Shown here piece by piece: positions 8,566 through 17,776 of a stretch of 64,000 nucleotides of DNA; the first letter of the stretch is position 1; every line of letters begins with the position of its first letter. The DNA lies in NCBI GenBank assembly GCA_963786945.1, contig CAWBAO010000005.1:124001-188000 (forward strand), given 5' to 3'. The DNA is from JADKCZ01 sp963786945 (GTDB taxonomy: Bacteria > Myxococcota > Myxococcia > Myxococcales > Anaeromyxobacteraceae). The notes below the pieces were generated by a model. The model searched no databases. It saw only the letters and a program-made list of their open reading frames with translations, and had not been told where the DNA came from. Both the position numbers and the translations under genes were made by a program.

Positions 8566-11052
8566 ATGGCGCGAGCGAGCAGCAGCTGGTTGCAGGGACT
8601 CCTGGCCGTGGTCCTGGCGAGCGGGTTGGGATGCCAGGGGAAGCCCGCTCCCAAGGTGGCCGCCGCCCCCGCCGCGGCGCCGGCGACCGCGGCCCCGGCC
8701 CCGGCCGGGAAGCTGGACCGGACCGTCCTGCCCATCCCGGAGCCGACCTACCCGCCCATCACCGAGCTCGACGCGCGCAAGGTCACGCCGCCGCCGCGCT
8801 TCGAGGTGAAGGCTCCGGAGGGGGCGCCCAACGTGGTCATCATCCTCATCGACGACATGGGCTTCGGCGTCCCCAGCGCCTTCGGCGGGCCGGCCCACAT
8901 GCCGACCGCGGACAGGCTGGCCAGCGAGGGGCTGCGCTACAACCAGTTCCACACCACCGCGCTCTGCTCGCCGACGCGCACCGCCCTGCTGAGCGGGCGG
9001 AACCACCACAGCAACAACATGGGCTCCATCGCCGAGACCGGCACCGCCTTCCCCGGCAACACCGGCCAGCGCCCCGACAACGTGGCCCCGCTCGCCGAGA
9101 TGCTGCGGCTCAACGGCTACAGCACCAGCTTCTATGGGAAGAACCACGAGACCGCGACCTGGGAGATCAGCCCCTCCGGCCCGACCACCCGCTGGCCCAA
9201 CCGCTCCGGCTTCGACGAGTTCTACGGGTTCATGGGCGGCGAGACCAACCAGTGGGCGCCGCTCGTCTACCACAACCAGACCATGGTCGAGCTGCCCAGG
9301 GACCCGAAGTACCACTTCATGAACGACATGACGAACCACGCCATCGCCTGGGTGCAGTACCAGAAGTCGCTGACCCCGGACCGGCCCTTCTTCATGTACT
9401 TCGCCCCCGGCGCCACCCACGCGCCGCACCACGTGCCGAAGGAGTGGATCGCCAGGTACAAGGGGAAGTTCGACAAGGGCTGGGACGCCCTGCGGGAGGA
9501 GACGCTGGCCCGGCAGATCAAGCTGGGCGTGGTGCCGGCCGGCACGAAGCTGGCGACAAAGCCCGAGGCCATCAGGGACTGGGCCACGCTCTCCGCCACC
9601 GAGAAGAAGCTCTTCACCCGCCAGATGGAGGTCTACGCCGCCTTCGCCGAGTACACCGACACGGAGATCGGCCGGCTCATCGACGCGCTCAAGGAGACCG
9701 GCCAGTTCGACAACACGCTGGTCTTCTACATCCTCGGCGACAACGGCTCGAGCGCCGAGGGCGGCATGAACGGGATGTTCAGCGAGATGACCTACTTCAA
9801 CGGCGTCCAGGAGAAGGTCGAAGACATCATGAAGCACTACGACGACCTGGGCGGGCCGATGTCCTACCCGCACATGGCCGCCGGCTGGGCGGTCGCGGGC
9901 GACGCGCCCTTCGCCTGGACCAAGCAGGTGGCCTCCAGCTTCGGCGGCACGCGCAACGGCATGGTCGTGCACTGGCCCAAGCGGATCAAGGCGAAGGGCG
10001 AGGTCCGCTCGCAGTTCCACCACGTCATCGACGTGGCGCCGACCGTCCTCGAGGCGATCGGCCTCCCCGAGCCGAAGAGCGTCAACGGCACCGTGCAGCG
10101 GCCCATCGAAGGCGTGAGCCTGGCCTACACCTTCGACGATCCGAAGGCGGAGAGCCGCCACAAGGTCCAGTACTTCGAGATCTTCGGCAACCGCGGCATC
10201 TACGCCGACGGCTGGCTCGCCGGCACGGTCCACCGCGCCCCCTGGGAGATGAAGCCCCGCGCGCCGCTGCTCGAGGACCGCTGGGAGCTCTACGACACCC
10301 GCACCGACTTCAGCCTGGTGGACGACCAGGCCGCCAAGAACCCTGCCAAGCTGAAGGAGCTGCAGGACCTCTTCATGAAGGAGGCGGTCAAGTACAACGT
10401 CCTCCCCATCGACGACCGGCTCATGGAGCGGCTCGACGCCAAGGCGGTCGGGCGGCCGGAGCTGATGGGCGATCGCACGTCGCTGACGCTGCACGCCGGC
10501 ATGACCGGGATGTCGGAGAACGCCTTCATCAACGTGAAGAACCGTGCCGTGACCATCACCGCCGACCTGGAGGTCCCGAAGGGCGGCGCCAACGGCGTCA
10601 TCCTCTGCCAGGGCGGCCGCTTCGGCGGCTGGAGCCTCCACCTCAAGAACGGCCGGCCGGCCTACTCGTACAACTTCCTCGGCCTGAAGCGGACCTCCAT
10701 CACCTCCTCGCAGGCGGTCCCCGCCGGCAAGGCCACCGTGAGGATGGACTTCGCCTACGACGGCGGCGGCGTGGGCAAGGGCGGCCTGGTGACGATCTCC
10801 GTGAACGGCAAGAAGGTGGGCCAGGGTCGGGTCGAGCGCACCCAGCCGGGCATCTTCTCGGTCGACGACGCCGCCGACGTCGGTGAGGACGAGGGCACGC
10901 CGGTGATCGAGGACTACCAGCCCAGGGACTCGAAGTTCACCGGCACCATCAGGAAGGTCGTGGTCGAGGTGGGGGCGATGGGGGCCGGCGACAAGGCCGC
11001 GGCGCAGAAGGCCGGCGCCGAGGCCGCCAGGAAGCTCGAAGAGACCAGGTGA
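8566..11052 (+). CDS. Arylsulfatase, lipoprotein (sulfatase 1)
   Basis: This is an 828-residue type I sulfatase that hydrolyses sulfate esters. The catalytic site is CSPTRTALLSGR around residue 140; its Cys must be converted to formylglycine by a maturase that is not in this window. IDDMGFG near residue 95 supplies calcium-binding aspartates, and GDNGSSAEGG near 395 supplies the second metal/substrate site. The signal peptide ends in ASGLGC, a lipobox, so the enzyme is tethered to a membrane outside the cytoplasm. The ATG at 8566 is preferred because AAGGGGG precedes it by 6 nt; an in-frame GTG lies at 8530. It is closely related to the sulfatase at 36063. Its stop overlaps the next gene's start by 4 bases, so the two are probably translationally coupled. 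Confidence 0.92.
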   Translation: MARASSSWLQGLLAVVLASGLGCQGKPAPKVAAAPAAAPATAAPAPAGKLDRTVLPIPEPTYPPITELDARKVTPPPRFEVKAPEGAPNVVIILIDDMGFGVPSAFGGPAHMPTADRLASEGLRYNQFHTTALCSPTRTALLSGRNHHSNNMGSIAETGTAFPGNTGQRPDNVAPLAEMLRLNGYSTSFYGKNHETATWEISPSGPTTRWPNRSGFDEFYGFMGGETNQWAPLVYHNQTMVELPRDPKYHFMNDMTNHAIAWVQYQKSLTPDRPFFMYFAPGATHAPHHVPKEWIARYKGKFDKGWDALREETLARQIKLGVVPAGTKLATKPEAIRDWATLSATEKKLFTRQMEVYAAFAEYTDTEIGRLIDALKETGQFDNTLVFYILGDNGSSAEGGMNGMFSEMTYFNGVQEKVEDIMKHYDDLGGPMSYPHMAAGWAVAGDAPFAWTKQVASSFGGTRNGMVVHWPKRIKAKGEVRSQFHHVIDVAPTVLEAIGLPEPKSVNGTVQRPIEGVSLAYTFDDPKAESRHKVQYFEIFGNRGIYADGWLAGTVHRAPWEMKPRAPLLEDRWELYDTRTDFSLVDDQAAKNPAKLKELQDLFMKEAVKYNVLPIDDRLMERLDAKAVGRPELMGDRTSLTLHAGMTGMSENAFINVKNRAVTITADLEVPKGGANGVILCQGGRFGGWSLHLKNGRPAYSYNFLGLKRTSITSSQAVPAGKATVRMDFAYDGGGVGKGGLVTISVNGKKVGQGRVERTQPGIFSVDDAADVGEDEGTPVIEDYQPRDSKFTGTIRKVVVEVGAMGAGDKAAAQKAGAEAARKLEETR

Positions 11053-12377
11053 CCACCGGGGGGGGCTCCACGGTGGGCGTGCGGCTTCGAGCCGTGGCGG
11101 CCCTCCTGGCTGGAGCGCTGGCCTGGTCCACGGCCCTCGCCGAGGATCCCTGCGCCGCCGACGTGAGGCTGCTCTGTCCCGACGTGAAGCCGGGGAGCGC
11201 CCGCGTCGCGGGCTGCCTCCGGGAGAACCAGGCCAGGCTCTCCCCCACCTGCCGGGAGAAGGTCGACGCGGACAACCTCCGGGCGAGGAAGTTCATCCAG
11301 GAGTTCGGGAAGGCCTGCCGCTCCGACATGGAGCAGTTCTGCGCGGGCGTCGAGCCGGGCGGGGACCGGGTGTTCGGCTGTCTCGCCCAGCACCAGGTCG
11401 AGCTGTCGTCCTCCTGCGAGTCCGAGGTGAGCCGGATCTCCGAGGCCCGGGGGCGGGTGGCCGCCGTCCGGAAGGCCTGCTCGGCCGACGTCGAGAGCCT
11501 CTGCCAGGGCGTGCCGCGACAGGCCGGGCCCCTGCTGGAGTGCCTCAAGGCCAACGAGGCGAAGCTCTCGAGCGACTGCAACGCCGCCAACCTCCGCGAG
11601 GCGATGGAGGCCGGGACCCTGGTCGACGTCATGGAGCAGATGAGCAGCCAGGACCGGGTCCGCGAGGCCCTCCAGATCCTGCAGGGGCTCGACTCGGTGG
11701 CCTTCTCCCGCAGCCAGATCCTCCTCCAGTACGACAGCTTCGAGGCGCTCAAGAAGCAGGCCAACGCCACCCGCCTCCTCTTCAACCCGCAGTTCGTGTT
11801 CGGGGAGAGCCGCCAGTTCTCCCTCCAGCTCAAGGTCCCGGTGGTGACGCTCTACCCCGACGTGGCCGCGGCCCCGACCCAGTCCGGGTTGGGAGCGGTC
11901 ATGACCGCCTTCGCCTGGAACTTCTCCGCCCAGCAGCGGATCCGGCAGTACCTCGGGCTGGGCCTGCAGTGGCAGACGGCGTCGCGCCCCGCCCTGGGCG
12001 CCCCCTGGGCGCTGGCGCCCTCCTACGCCGTCGCGGTGGGACTGGCGCGCGGGGTGTCGCTCACCACGCAGGCGGTCTGGCTCCGCTCGGTCGAATCGAG
12101 CGCCGGCTATCCCGAGCAGAACCTGCTGCAGGTCGAGCCCATCCTGGTGTTCGCCCTGCCCGGCAGGTCCTTCGTGGCCGTCGACACCAAGCTCGGCTGG
12201 GACTTCGTCAGCGACACCTTCCTGCCGCTCCTGAAGGGCGTGGCCGGCCTCTTCATGGACCGGCAGAAGTCGCTCTCCATCACCGCCTGGTACCAGACGC
12301 CGCTCACCAGCACCGCCGCGGCCGCGACCTTCGACTACGAGGTCGGGCTCAGCCTCGCCTACTACTTCGACTGGTGA
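11049..12377 (+). CDS. Cys-rich repeat protein fused to a beta-barrel-like domain
   Basis: This is a 442-residue secreted protein. After a Sec signal (cleavage near STALAED) come three Cys-rich repeats (about residues 30-185) like those of 6313-6810. A helical segment follows (about 190-240, MEQMSSQDRVREALQIL), then a region of about 200 residues of alternating hydrophobic strands that ends in YYFDW. A C-terminal aromatic residue preceded by alternating hydrophobics is the usual signal for outer-membrane beta-barrel assembly, so the Cys-rich part is probably displayed by a barrel. GTGA links it to the sulfatase stop. A second GTG at 11073 would give a shorter signal peptide. No described protein with this fusion is known to me. 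Confidence 0.75.
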   Translation: MTTGGGSTVGVRLRAVAALLAGALAWSTALAEDPCAADVRLLCPDVKPGSARVAGCLRENQARLSPTCREKVDADNLRARKFIQEFGKACRSDMEQFCAGVEPGGDRVFGCLAQHQVELSSSCESEVSRISEARGRVAAVRKACSADVESLCQGVPRQAGPLLECLKANEAKLSSDCNAANLREAMEAGTLVDVMEQMSSQDRVREALQILQGLDSVAFSRSQILLQYDSFEALKKQANATRLLFNPQFVFGESRQFSLQLKVPVVTLYPDVAAAPTQSGLGAVMTAFAWNFSAQQRIRQYLGLGLQWQTASRPALGAPWALAPSYAVAVGLARGVSLTTQAVWLRSVESSAGYPEQNLLQVEPILVFALPGRSFVAVDTKLGWDFVSDTFLPLLKGVAGLFMDRQKSLSITAWYQTPLTSTAAAATFDYEVGLSLAYYFDW

Positions 12378-12408
12378 CGGGCCGGACGTCGCCGAGGACG
12401 AGGACCCC

Positions 12409-13512
12409 GTGAGACCAGGCCACGCCCCAGCCATCGCCCGGAGCACCGCGCTGCTGGCCCTGCTGGCGGCCCTGGCGTCCCCGGCCCTCGCCGAGGACAG
12501 GCCGGTCGAGGTGCGCGCCGTCACCGTCCACGTCCCACCCTTCGTCATGGAGAGGGACGGGCAGCTCACCGGGTTCAGCATCGACCTCTGGAACGAGATC
12601 GCCTCGAGGTTGCAGCTGAAGACCAGCTACCGGGTGGTGCCCGACACGGACGCCATGACCAGCGCGCTGCTGCGCAAGGAGGCGGACGTCGCCGCCACCG
12701 CGGCCTTCTACACGCTGGAGCGGGATCGCTAGTTCGACTTCTCCTACTCGATCCTCAACACCGGCCTGCAGGTGATGGTGCCCGACGAGGGGCAGGGACC
12801 GGAGGACCGCCCGCTGAAGGCCTTCCTGCGCGTGCTGTTCTCCGGCTCCATGATCTACTGGCTCACCGCCGCGCTGATCCTGCTGCTGGTGCCCGCCCAC
12901 CTGATCTGGTTCCTGGATCGCCGGACCGCGGACGGCATCGGCCAGGGCGAGGGGTACATCCCCGGCATCTTCCACGCCATGGTGTGGACGGCCGAGGCCA
13001 TGGTGGGGCAGGCGCAGGAGATGCCCGGGCACCGGGTGGCGCGCCTCTTCGGCATCCTCTGGCTCTTCACCGGCGTCGTCTTCGTGGCCTTCTTCACCGC
13101 GCAGCTGACCTCGGACCTGACGGTCCAGCAGATCCGCGGCGCCATCAACGGGCCGCAGGACCTGCCCGGGAAGGAGGTCGGCACGCTCGAGGGCTCCCCG
13201 GCGGTCGGCTACCTCCGCGACCTCGGGGCCCGCACGCGCCAGTTCAAGCGACCCGACGAGATGTACGCCGCGCTGCTGGGCCGGCAGGTCGACGCCGTGG
13301 TCTTCGGCGCGCCAGCCCTCAAGTACTTCGCGGCGCACGAGGGGCGAGGGAAGGTGAGGATGGCCGGGGACGAGTTCAGGAAGGGGGACCTCGGCCTCGT
13401 CCTCCCCTTGAACAGCCCGTTGCGCAAGCGGATCGACAACGCCATCGTCGCCATGAAGGAGGACGGCGCCTACCAGCGGATCTACGAGAAGTGGTTCGGC
13501 GGCGGGCCGTGA
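12409..13512 (+). pseudogene. Ionotropic glutamate-receptor-type channel, interrupted by an in-frame TAG
   Basis: Two open segments in the same frame (12409-12732 and about 12733-13512) together encode a 367-codon protein. A signal peptide is followed by the start of a periplasmic ligand-binding domain (PPFVMERDGQLTGFSIDLW). Codon 108 is TAG (12730-12732), within ERDR*FDFSYS. The domain then resumes, interrupted by transmembrane segment M1 (about 146-167), a pore-loop-like region (GIFHAMVWTAEAMVGQ) and M2 (about 208-230), and it ends with the second half of the ligand domain. This is the layout of prokaryotic glutamate-receptor channels such as GluR0. Readthrough, a sequencing error or a recent loss are all possible. 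Everything after the stop is intact, which favours a very recent change or an error. Confidence 0.8.
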
Positions 13513-13645
13513 TCGCCCCTCCTTCGTCGGCCTGAAGCGGGAACCCGGACGAGGGCCGAGGCCAGGACGCCGCGTGCCGGCCGCGTCGAGCCCCGGCCCC
13601 GCCGGGCCGGTCGCCTTCCGGGCGCACGGCCGTGGCAGGACCGGC

Positions 13646-13674
13646 TATCCTCGGCTCCCACCCGGTCCGGGTGG
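13646..13674 (+). promoter_or_regulatory. TATCCT box and 17-bp palindrome before the Cys-rich gene
   Basis: TATCCT (13646-13651) resembles a -10 element. It is followed by a palindrome, CCACCCGG (13658-13665) T CCGGGTGG (13667-13674), which would lie at the very 5' end of the mRNA. It may be an operator or a stabilising 5' hairpin for the gene at 13702. Confidence 0.4.
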
Positions 13675-13701
13675 CCAATGACCAACGAGAGGAACCAAGC
13701 C

Positions 13702-14115
13702 ATGCTGAAGATGCTCTTGAGTTCGATGGTGGTGGGCTCGCTGCTGCTGGCCGGAGGCCCGGCCCGGGCCGAGGAGACGCTGGCCGACAGCCTCAAGAAG
13801 GCCTGCCACAAGGAGCTCACCACGTTCTGCAAGGGCGTGCCGCAGGGACAGGGGCGCATCCTCGCCTGCCTCTATGCCTTCGAGGACAAGGTCTCGGACA
13901 AGTGCGTGTATGCGGTCTACGACGCCGCCCTGCAGCTCGAGCAGGCGGTCGCGGCCCTGAAGTTCGCCGCCAGCGAGTGCAAGGGGGACCTGGAGAAGTA
14001 CTGCGCCAGCGTCAAGCCCGGCCAGGGGCGGGGCCTGGCCTGCCTCAACAAGAACGAGAAGGACCTGGCCCCGGGCTGCAAGGACGCGCTGAAGCAGACC
14101 GGCCTGAAGAAGTAG
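13702..14115 (+). CDS. Secreted Cys-rich repeat protein (two repeats)
   Basis: This is a 137-residue protein with a Sec signal peptide (cleavage near ARAEE) and two Cys-rich repeats of the same type as in 6313 and 11049. The first holds KKACHKELTTFCKGV and GRILACL; the second holds CKGDLEKYCASVKPG and GLACLNKNE. The ATG at 13702 is chosen because GAGAGG (13687-13692) lies 9 nt upstream; an in-frame ATG at 13678 would add eight residues. The mature protein is rich in Lys and its eight Cys are probably disulfide-bonded. It follows the broken channel gene by about 190 bases and has its own likely promoter. Confidence 0.82.
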   Translation: MLKMLLSSMVVGSLLLAGGPARAEETLADSLKKACHKELTTFCKGVPQGQGRILACLYAFEDKVSDKCVYAVYDAALQLEQAVAALKFAASECKGDLEKYCASVKPGQGRGLACLNKNEKDLAPGCKDALKQTGLKK

Positions 14116-14256
14116 CTGGACGGGCCTGCGGCGACGACGACACCTGGCCCCTGGCGCTGGGCGCGCAGTCCCGGGGACGGCGGCCCCCGCGTCGGGTGGT
14201 CAGGTGACTGGACGGGCCTTCACCGTCGGGCAAGCATCTCCCCTGGGAGGGTCGCC

Positions 14257-14613
14257 ATGCCCGTGACCTGGGTCGAGCACCGCGGCCAGAGCATCCTCTA
14301 CGTCGACTACCGGGGCCTCGGCCCGGCCGAGTGCCTCGCCACGCTCCGGGAGCAGGCGGCCGCGGTCGATGGCGCCCCCGGGCCCGTCCTGACCCTGGTG
14401 GACGCCAGGGGCACCAGGTTCGGCAGCGAGTTCATGCACGCGGCCAAGGAGGCCGGGCCCAGGAACACCCCGCGGACCCTGAAGCGCGCCGTGGTCGGGG
14501 CCGAGGGGTTCGGGGAGCGGCAGCTCGAGTTCTTCAACCTGGCGGCGGCCCCCACGCCCCTGGTGCCGTTCGCGACCATCGAGGAGGCGCTGGAGTTCCT
14601 CGCCGCGCCGTGA
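14257..14613 (+). CDS. Small conserved protein, paralogue of 29304-29660
   Basis: This is a 118-residue protein without a signal peptide. It begins MPVTWVEHRG and has a core LYVDYRGLGPAECLATLREQ and PVLTLVDARG. The alternating strands and helices and the mid-chain LVDARG look like a STAS/SpoIIAA-type fold, but this is only a resemblance. A close copy lies at 29304-29660, with most positions identical. GGGAGGGT precedes the ATG. It stands alone between a Cys-rich protein gene and a convergent cupin gene. No function is known. Confidence 0.75.
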   Translation: MPVTWVEHRGQSILYVDYRGLGPAECLATLREQAAAVDGAPGPVLTLVDARGTRFGSEFMHAAKEAGPRNTPRTLKRAVVGAEGFGERQLEFFNLAAAPTPLVPFATIEEALEFLAAP

Positions 14614-14677
14614 GCGGGAGGCCACCGGCGGACGCCGCCGTGAGCGGACGTGCCGCGCGCGCCTCCCATCGACGGCC

Positions 14678-15067
14678 CTACATGGCCTTCAGCTTCTCAC
14701 GCATGTGGTCGATCACGTGGGTGTGCTCCCGCTGCGGGCTGAACATGATGATCTCCGCGTCGGCCGTGACCTTCACGTTGTGCCCGGCGGGCCAGTAGAA
14801 CAGGTCGGCCGCCTTGACCGTCTCCCGCTGGCCGGCCCCGTCCGTCGTGGTCAGCTCCCCACGCAGGACGTAGCCCCAGTGCGGGCACTGGCAGAGGTCG
14901 CCGTCCAGCCCCTGGAACAGGGGCGTGGTGTCCACTCCGGCGGCCAGCGAGAAGAACTCGCCGCTGATCTTGCCCAATCCGGTCGCGTCCCCCAGGTCCG
15001 TCCTTTGGCGGATGATGGCGCCCGGGATCTGCAGCTTCACCTCGATGCTGTCCTTGGCCACGCGCAT
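14678..15067 (-). CDS. Cupin-domain protein
   Basis: This is a 129-residue single-domain cupin. The stretch CPHWGYVLRGELT resembles the first cupin motif (with one His), and DLFYWPAGHNVKV resembles the second. Such small cupins bind a metal or small ligand and act as enzymes or sensors; which applies here cannot be told. GGAGG lies just upstream of the ATG on the minus strand. It is divergent from the AraC-type regulator at 15251, separated by 183 bases with no other gene, so that regulator might control it. Confidence 0.8.
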   Translation of the reverse strand: MRVAKDSIEVKLQIPGAIIRQRTDLGDATGLGKISGEFFSLAAGVDTTPLFQGLDGDLCQCPHWGYVLRGELTTTDGAGQRETVKAADLFYWPAGHNVKVTADAEIIMFSPQREHTHVIDHMREKLKAM

Positions 15068-15250
15068 GTGGTGCCTCCTCGTCGGGTGTCGTCCTGCCGT
15101 CAGGTGTCTCGTCCATTCTCCGGCTGCCTGGTACGTGCTGCGGCAGGCACTGGCTCGGCCATGCCATTCCCGCCGGGTCGTGCAGATCGCGCCGAAGAGC
15201 GTTAGGGACTCCTTGCCGCGCGGCGGCGAGGCTCAAGGTCACCGACCCAG

Positions 15251-16432
15251 ATGGGGGCAGTCATGCCGGACCGACCGACCCGCAAGGAGGGAGCGCCCGG
15301 GGTGGCTGCTGCGCTGCCGCGCGACGTCGTGCGCGCCATGGCGTGGGCGCGCGCCCACCTGCGGGAGCCGGTCCGACTGCAGGCGCTCGCCGGGATCGCC
15401 GGCGTGCCGGCGCGCACGCTGGAGACGCACTTCAGGCAGTTCCTCGGCACGACACCGATGGCCTGGGTGCGCGAAGCCAGGCTGAGCCAGGCCCGCCGCG
15501 AGCTGATCGCGTCGGATGGCCGGGCGACGGTCTCGAACGTAGCGATGGCCTGCGGCTTCAGCCAGCTGGGTCGGTTCGCCGCCCAGTACTGCCACCGCTT
15601 CGAGGAGCTGCCCTCGGAGACGCTGAGGCGCATCCGGCGCGCCACCCCCGACGCCCTCGATGATGTCGACGACGAGGCCACCCGGCTGGCCTGGCGCGCC
15701 TTGCCGGCTGCGTTCGCGGTAGCTCCTGGTCCGTGCATCCAGGCGCTCGAGGACATGGAACGGGCGCAGGCGCTGGCGCCCGGGTACGGCCTGCCCAGGG
15801 CCATCGCCGCCTGGTGCTGGGGCCAGCGAGCGGCGCACCACTTCGCCTCGGAGGCGCAGGCGGATTCAGCCCGGGCCGTGCGGCTCGCGGCCGAGGCCTG
15901 CCGCCTCGCGCCGACGGACGGCCTGGTCCTGACCCTGGCCAGCGGGGCCTTGACCCTGGCGCATCGCCTCGACGAGGCCGATCGGGTCCTCGACCGAGCG
16001 CTGGCGCTCGACCCGGGGTCGCCCTGGGCCTGGATACGCCGCGCCTGGGCATCGGCCTACTCGGGCGACGCCTCCACGGCGCTCCGACACTTCACGACGA
16101 CCCTCCATCTCATGCCGTTCGAGCCCGTCCGCCACCTGGCGTTCATCGGGATCGGCTGCTCCCACTTCGTGGCCGGTCGCTTCGCACGGGCGGCCCGGTG
16201 GGCGCAGGCAGGCGTCGAGGCCAGCCCGGACTCGTTCTGGGGCGCGCGTGTCGTCGCCGCGGCCGCCTTCCACGCCGGGGCGCGGGAGGAGGCCCGCCGC
16301 ACGGTTCGCGGGATGCTGCGCAGGGATCCGGGCTTGACGGTCGGCACCGTGCGGCGGGCGTGGCCCTTCCCGCCGCAGGTCATGGACCTCCTGGCGGACG
16401 GCCTCGCCGGGGCGGGCCTGCCCCGGGGCTAG
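15251..16432 (+). CDS. AraC-type regulator with a C-terminal TPR-like sensor region
   Basis: This is a 393-residue protein with an N-terminal AraC/XylS DNA-binding domain (about residues 30-130). It shows the helix-turn-helix stretches LAGIAGVPARTLETHFRQFLG and VSNVAMACGFSQLGRFAAQY. The remaining 250 residues are Ala-rich helical repeats with TPR-like periodicity (for example AEACRLAPTDGLVLTLASGAL, DRALALDPGSPWAWIRRAW), probably for protein or ligand sensing. The usual AraC order is sensor then DNA-binding domain, so this order is reversed. An ATG at 15263 is an alternative start. It is divergent from the cupin gene and convergent with the acyltransferase-like gene. Confidence 0.85.
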   Translation: MGAVMPDRPTRKEGAPGVAAALPRDVVRAMAWARAHLREPVRLQALAGIAGVPARTLETHFRQFLGTTPMAWVREARLSQARRELIASDGRATVSNVAMACGFSQLGRFAAQYCHRFEELPSETLRRIRRATPDALDDVDDEATRLAWRALPAAFAVAPGPCIQALEDMERAQALAPGYGLPRAIAAWCWGQRAAHHFASEAQADSARAVRLAAEACRLAPTDGLVLTLASGALTLAHRLDEADRVLDRALALDPGSPWAWIRRAWASAYSGDASTALRHFTTTLHLMPFEPVRHLAFIGIGCSHFVAGRFARAARWAQAGVEASPDSFWGARVVAAAAFHAGAREEARRTVRGMLRRDPGLTVGTVRRAWPFPPQVMDLLADGLAGAGLPRG

Positions 16433-16468
16433 CGGCCTTGGCAGGGATCGGGCCGACGGCCGCCACCC

Positions 16469-17737
16469 TCACCGGTCGATCGACTCCAGCAGCAGCCGCA
16501 TGGCCCGCTCGGCGTCGTCCCGGACCCCGGTCTCGGAGGGCCCCGCCTCGGTCGCCAGGAGGTGGAGCCGCATGCTCCCGCCCAGCGTGTAGACCGTCAG
16601 CACGCTGGAGTCGACGATGCCGGTGACGGCGCCGAAGAACGACTCGATCCTCAGGCCCGGGCCCTGGCGCTGGACCCCGCTCCGGTCCAGCTCGCCCAGG
16701 TTGGTGACCGCGAAGGGCCGCTGGCCGGCGGTGACGGCGACGAGCAGCGCGCCGAGCTGCCGGATCGCCTCGGCGGGAACGGCCTTGGAGAAGAGCTGGA
16801 ACACCCCGAACGGATTCCGCAGCGCGCGGCCCAGGCGCCGCTGGAACCGGCGCGCGTTGCCCCAGAACCCGAGCGCCGCACGGTACCGCAACCTCACCTC
16901 GGCCGCCCCGACGAAGAGGCCGACCGCCTCGCCGACGGGGCGGGCCAGCAGCGGGCGCACGTTCACCGGGACGTGGATGGCGACGAAGGCGCCCAGGAAC
17001 GCCGTGCAAATCGCCGCCTGCACGGAGACACCCTCCATCCGGCACCGCACCCGCAGGCGGCTGGTCTGGTCCGGCGTGAGCTCCCAGGAGCGGTGCTGCC
17101 GCGTGAGCGGCCCCGGCGCTGCGGGTCGGCGGCCCAACCGCAGCCGAACCCAGGCCTTCGCCAGCCACAGGACGATCCGGAAGCGGAGCGCGGAGGTGGG
17201 GATGTGCCTGCGGACCTCGGCCGGCAGCAGGTCCGCCGGGCTGGCCGCCGCGTCGAGGACGGGCAGCGGCGCGTCGGGTCGCTCCATGAAGTGCAGCAGG
17301 TCCCGCACCAGGAAGACCATGGACAGGCCGTCGGCGATCACGTGCTGGGCCGTGAGCACCAGGTCGACGACCTCGGCCGGCTCACGGGGAAGGAGCAGCG
17401 AGACGCGAAGCAGCGGCAGCCTGGGCGAGCCCGCGCGGTCCATGGCGAAGGGGGCCGTGAGCTCGGCCTCCGCCAGCCTTCGCGCGGCCTCGGGCTCCGA
17501 CGAGTCGAGCACCGCCAGCGGGATCGCCCCAACGCCGTCGGAGGTGAACCAGGGGAGGCCGGTGGGGCCGATCTCGGTGTTGACCCGGAGGAGCGGGTGG
17601 CGCTGCTGGGCCCGGTCCAGCGCCCCGCGCAGGCGGTCGGGGTCCAGGTCGCCGTGGATCCGAACCGCCACGGCCATGTTGTACGGCTGGCCGACGCACC
17701 AGTTGAAGTACTCGATCTCGTTGAGCTCTCGGCGCAT
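16469..17737 (-). CDS. Condensation/PapA-type acyltransferase-like protein
   Basis: This is a 422-residue protein of the chloramphenicol-acetyltransferase-like superfamily that includes NRPS condensation domains, PapA5 and wax-ester synthases. The active-site motif HxxxDG appears as QHVIADG around residue 132; the second His, the catalytic base, is kept while the first His of the HHxxxDG form is Gln. The start NEIEYFNWCVGQPYNMA matches the first strand and helix of the fold. It probably transfers an acyl group to an alcohol or amine. It lies 39 bases downstream of the PilZ-like gene on the same strand and may be cotranscribed with it. The substrate is unknown. Confidence 0.75.
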   Translation of the reverse strand: MRRELNEIEYFNWCVGQPYNMAVAVRIHGDLDPDRLRGALDRAQQRHPLLRVNTEIGPTGLPWFTSDGVGAIPLAVLDSSEPEAARRLAEAELTAPFAMDRAGSPRLPLLRVSLLLPREPAEVVDLVLTAQHVIADGLSMVFLVRDLLHFMERPDAPLPVLDAAASPADLLPAEVRRHIPTSALRFRIVLWLAKAWVRLRLGRRPAAPGPLTRQHRSWELTPDQTSRLRVRCRMEGVSVQAAICTAFLGAFVAIHVPVNVRPLLARPVGEAVGLFVGAAEVRLRYRAALGFWGNARRFQRRLGRALRNPFGVFQLFSKAVPAEAIRQLGALLVAVTAGQRPFAVTNLGELDRSGVQRQGPGLRIESFFGAVTGIVDSSVLTVYTLGGSMRLHLLATEAGPSETGVRDDAERAMRLLLESIDR

Positions 17738-17776
17738 GTGGCCACTCGGCCGTGACGGTGGGACGGCCTCGGGCCG

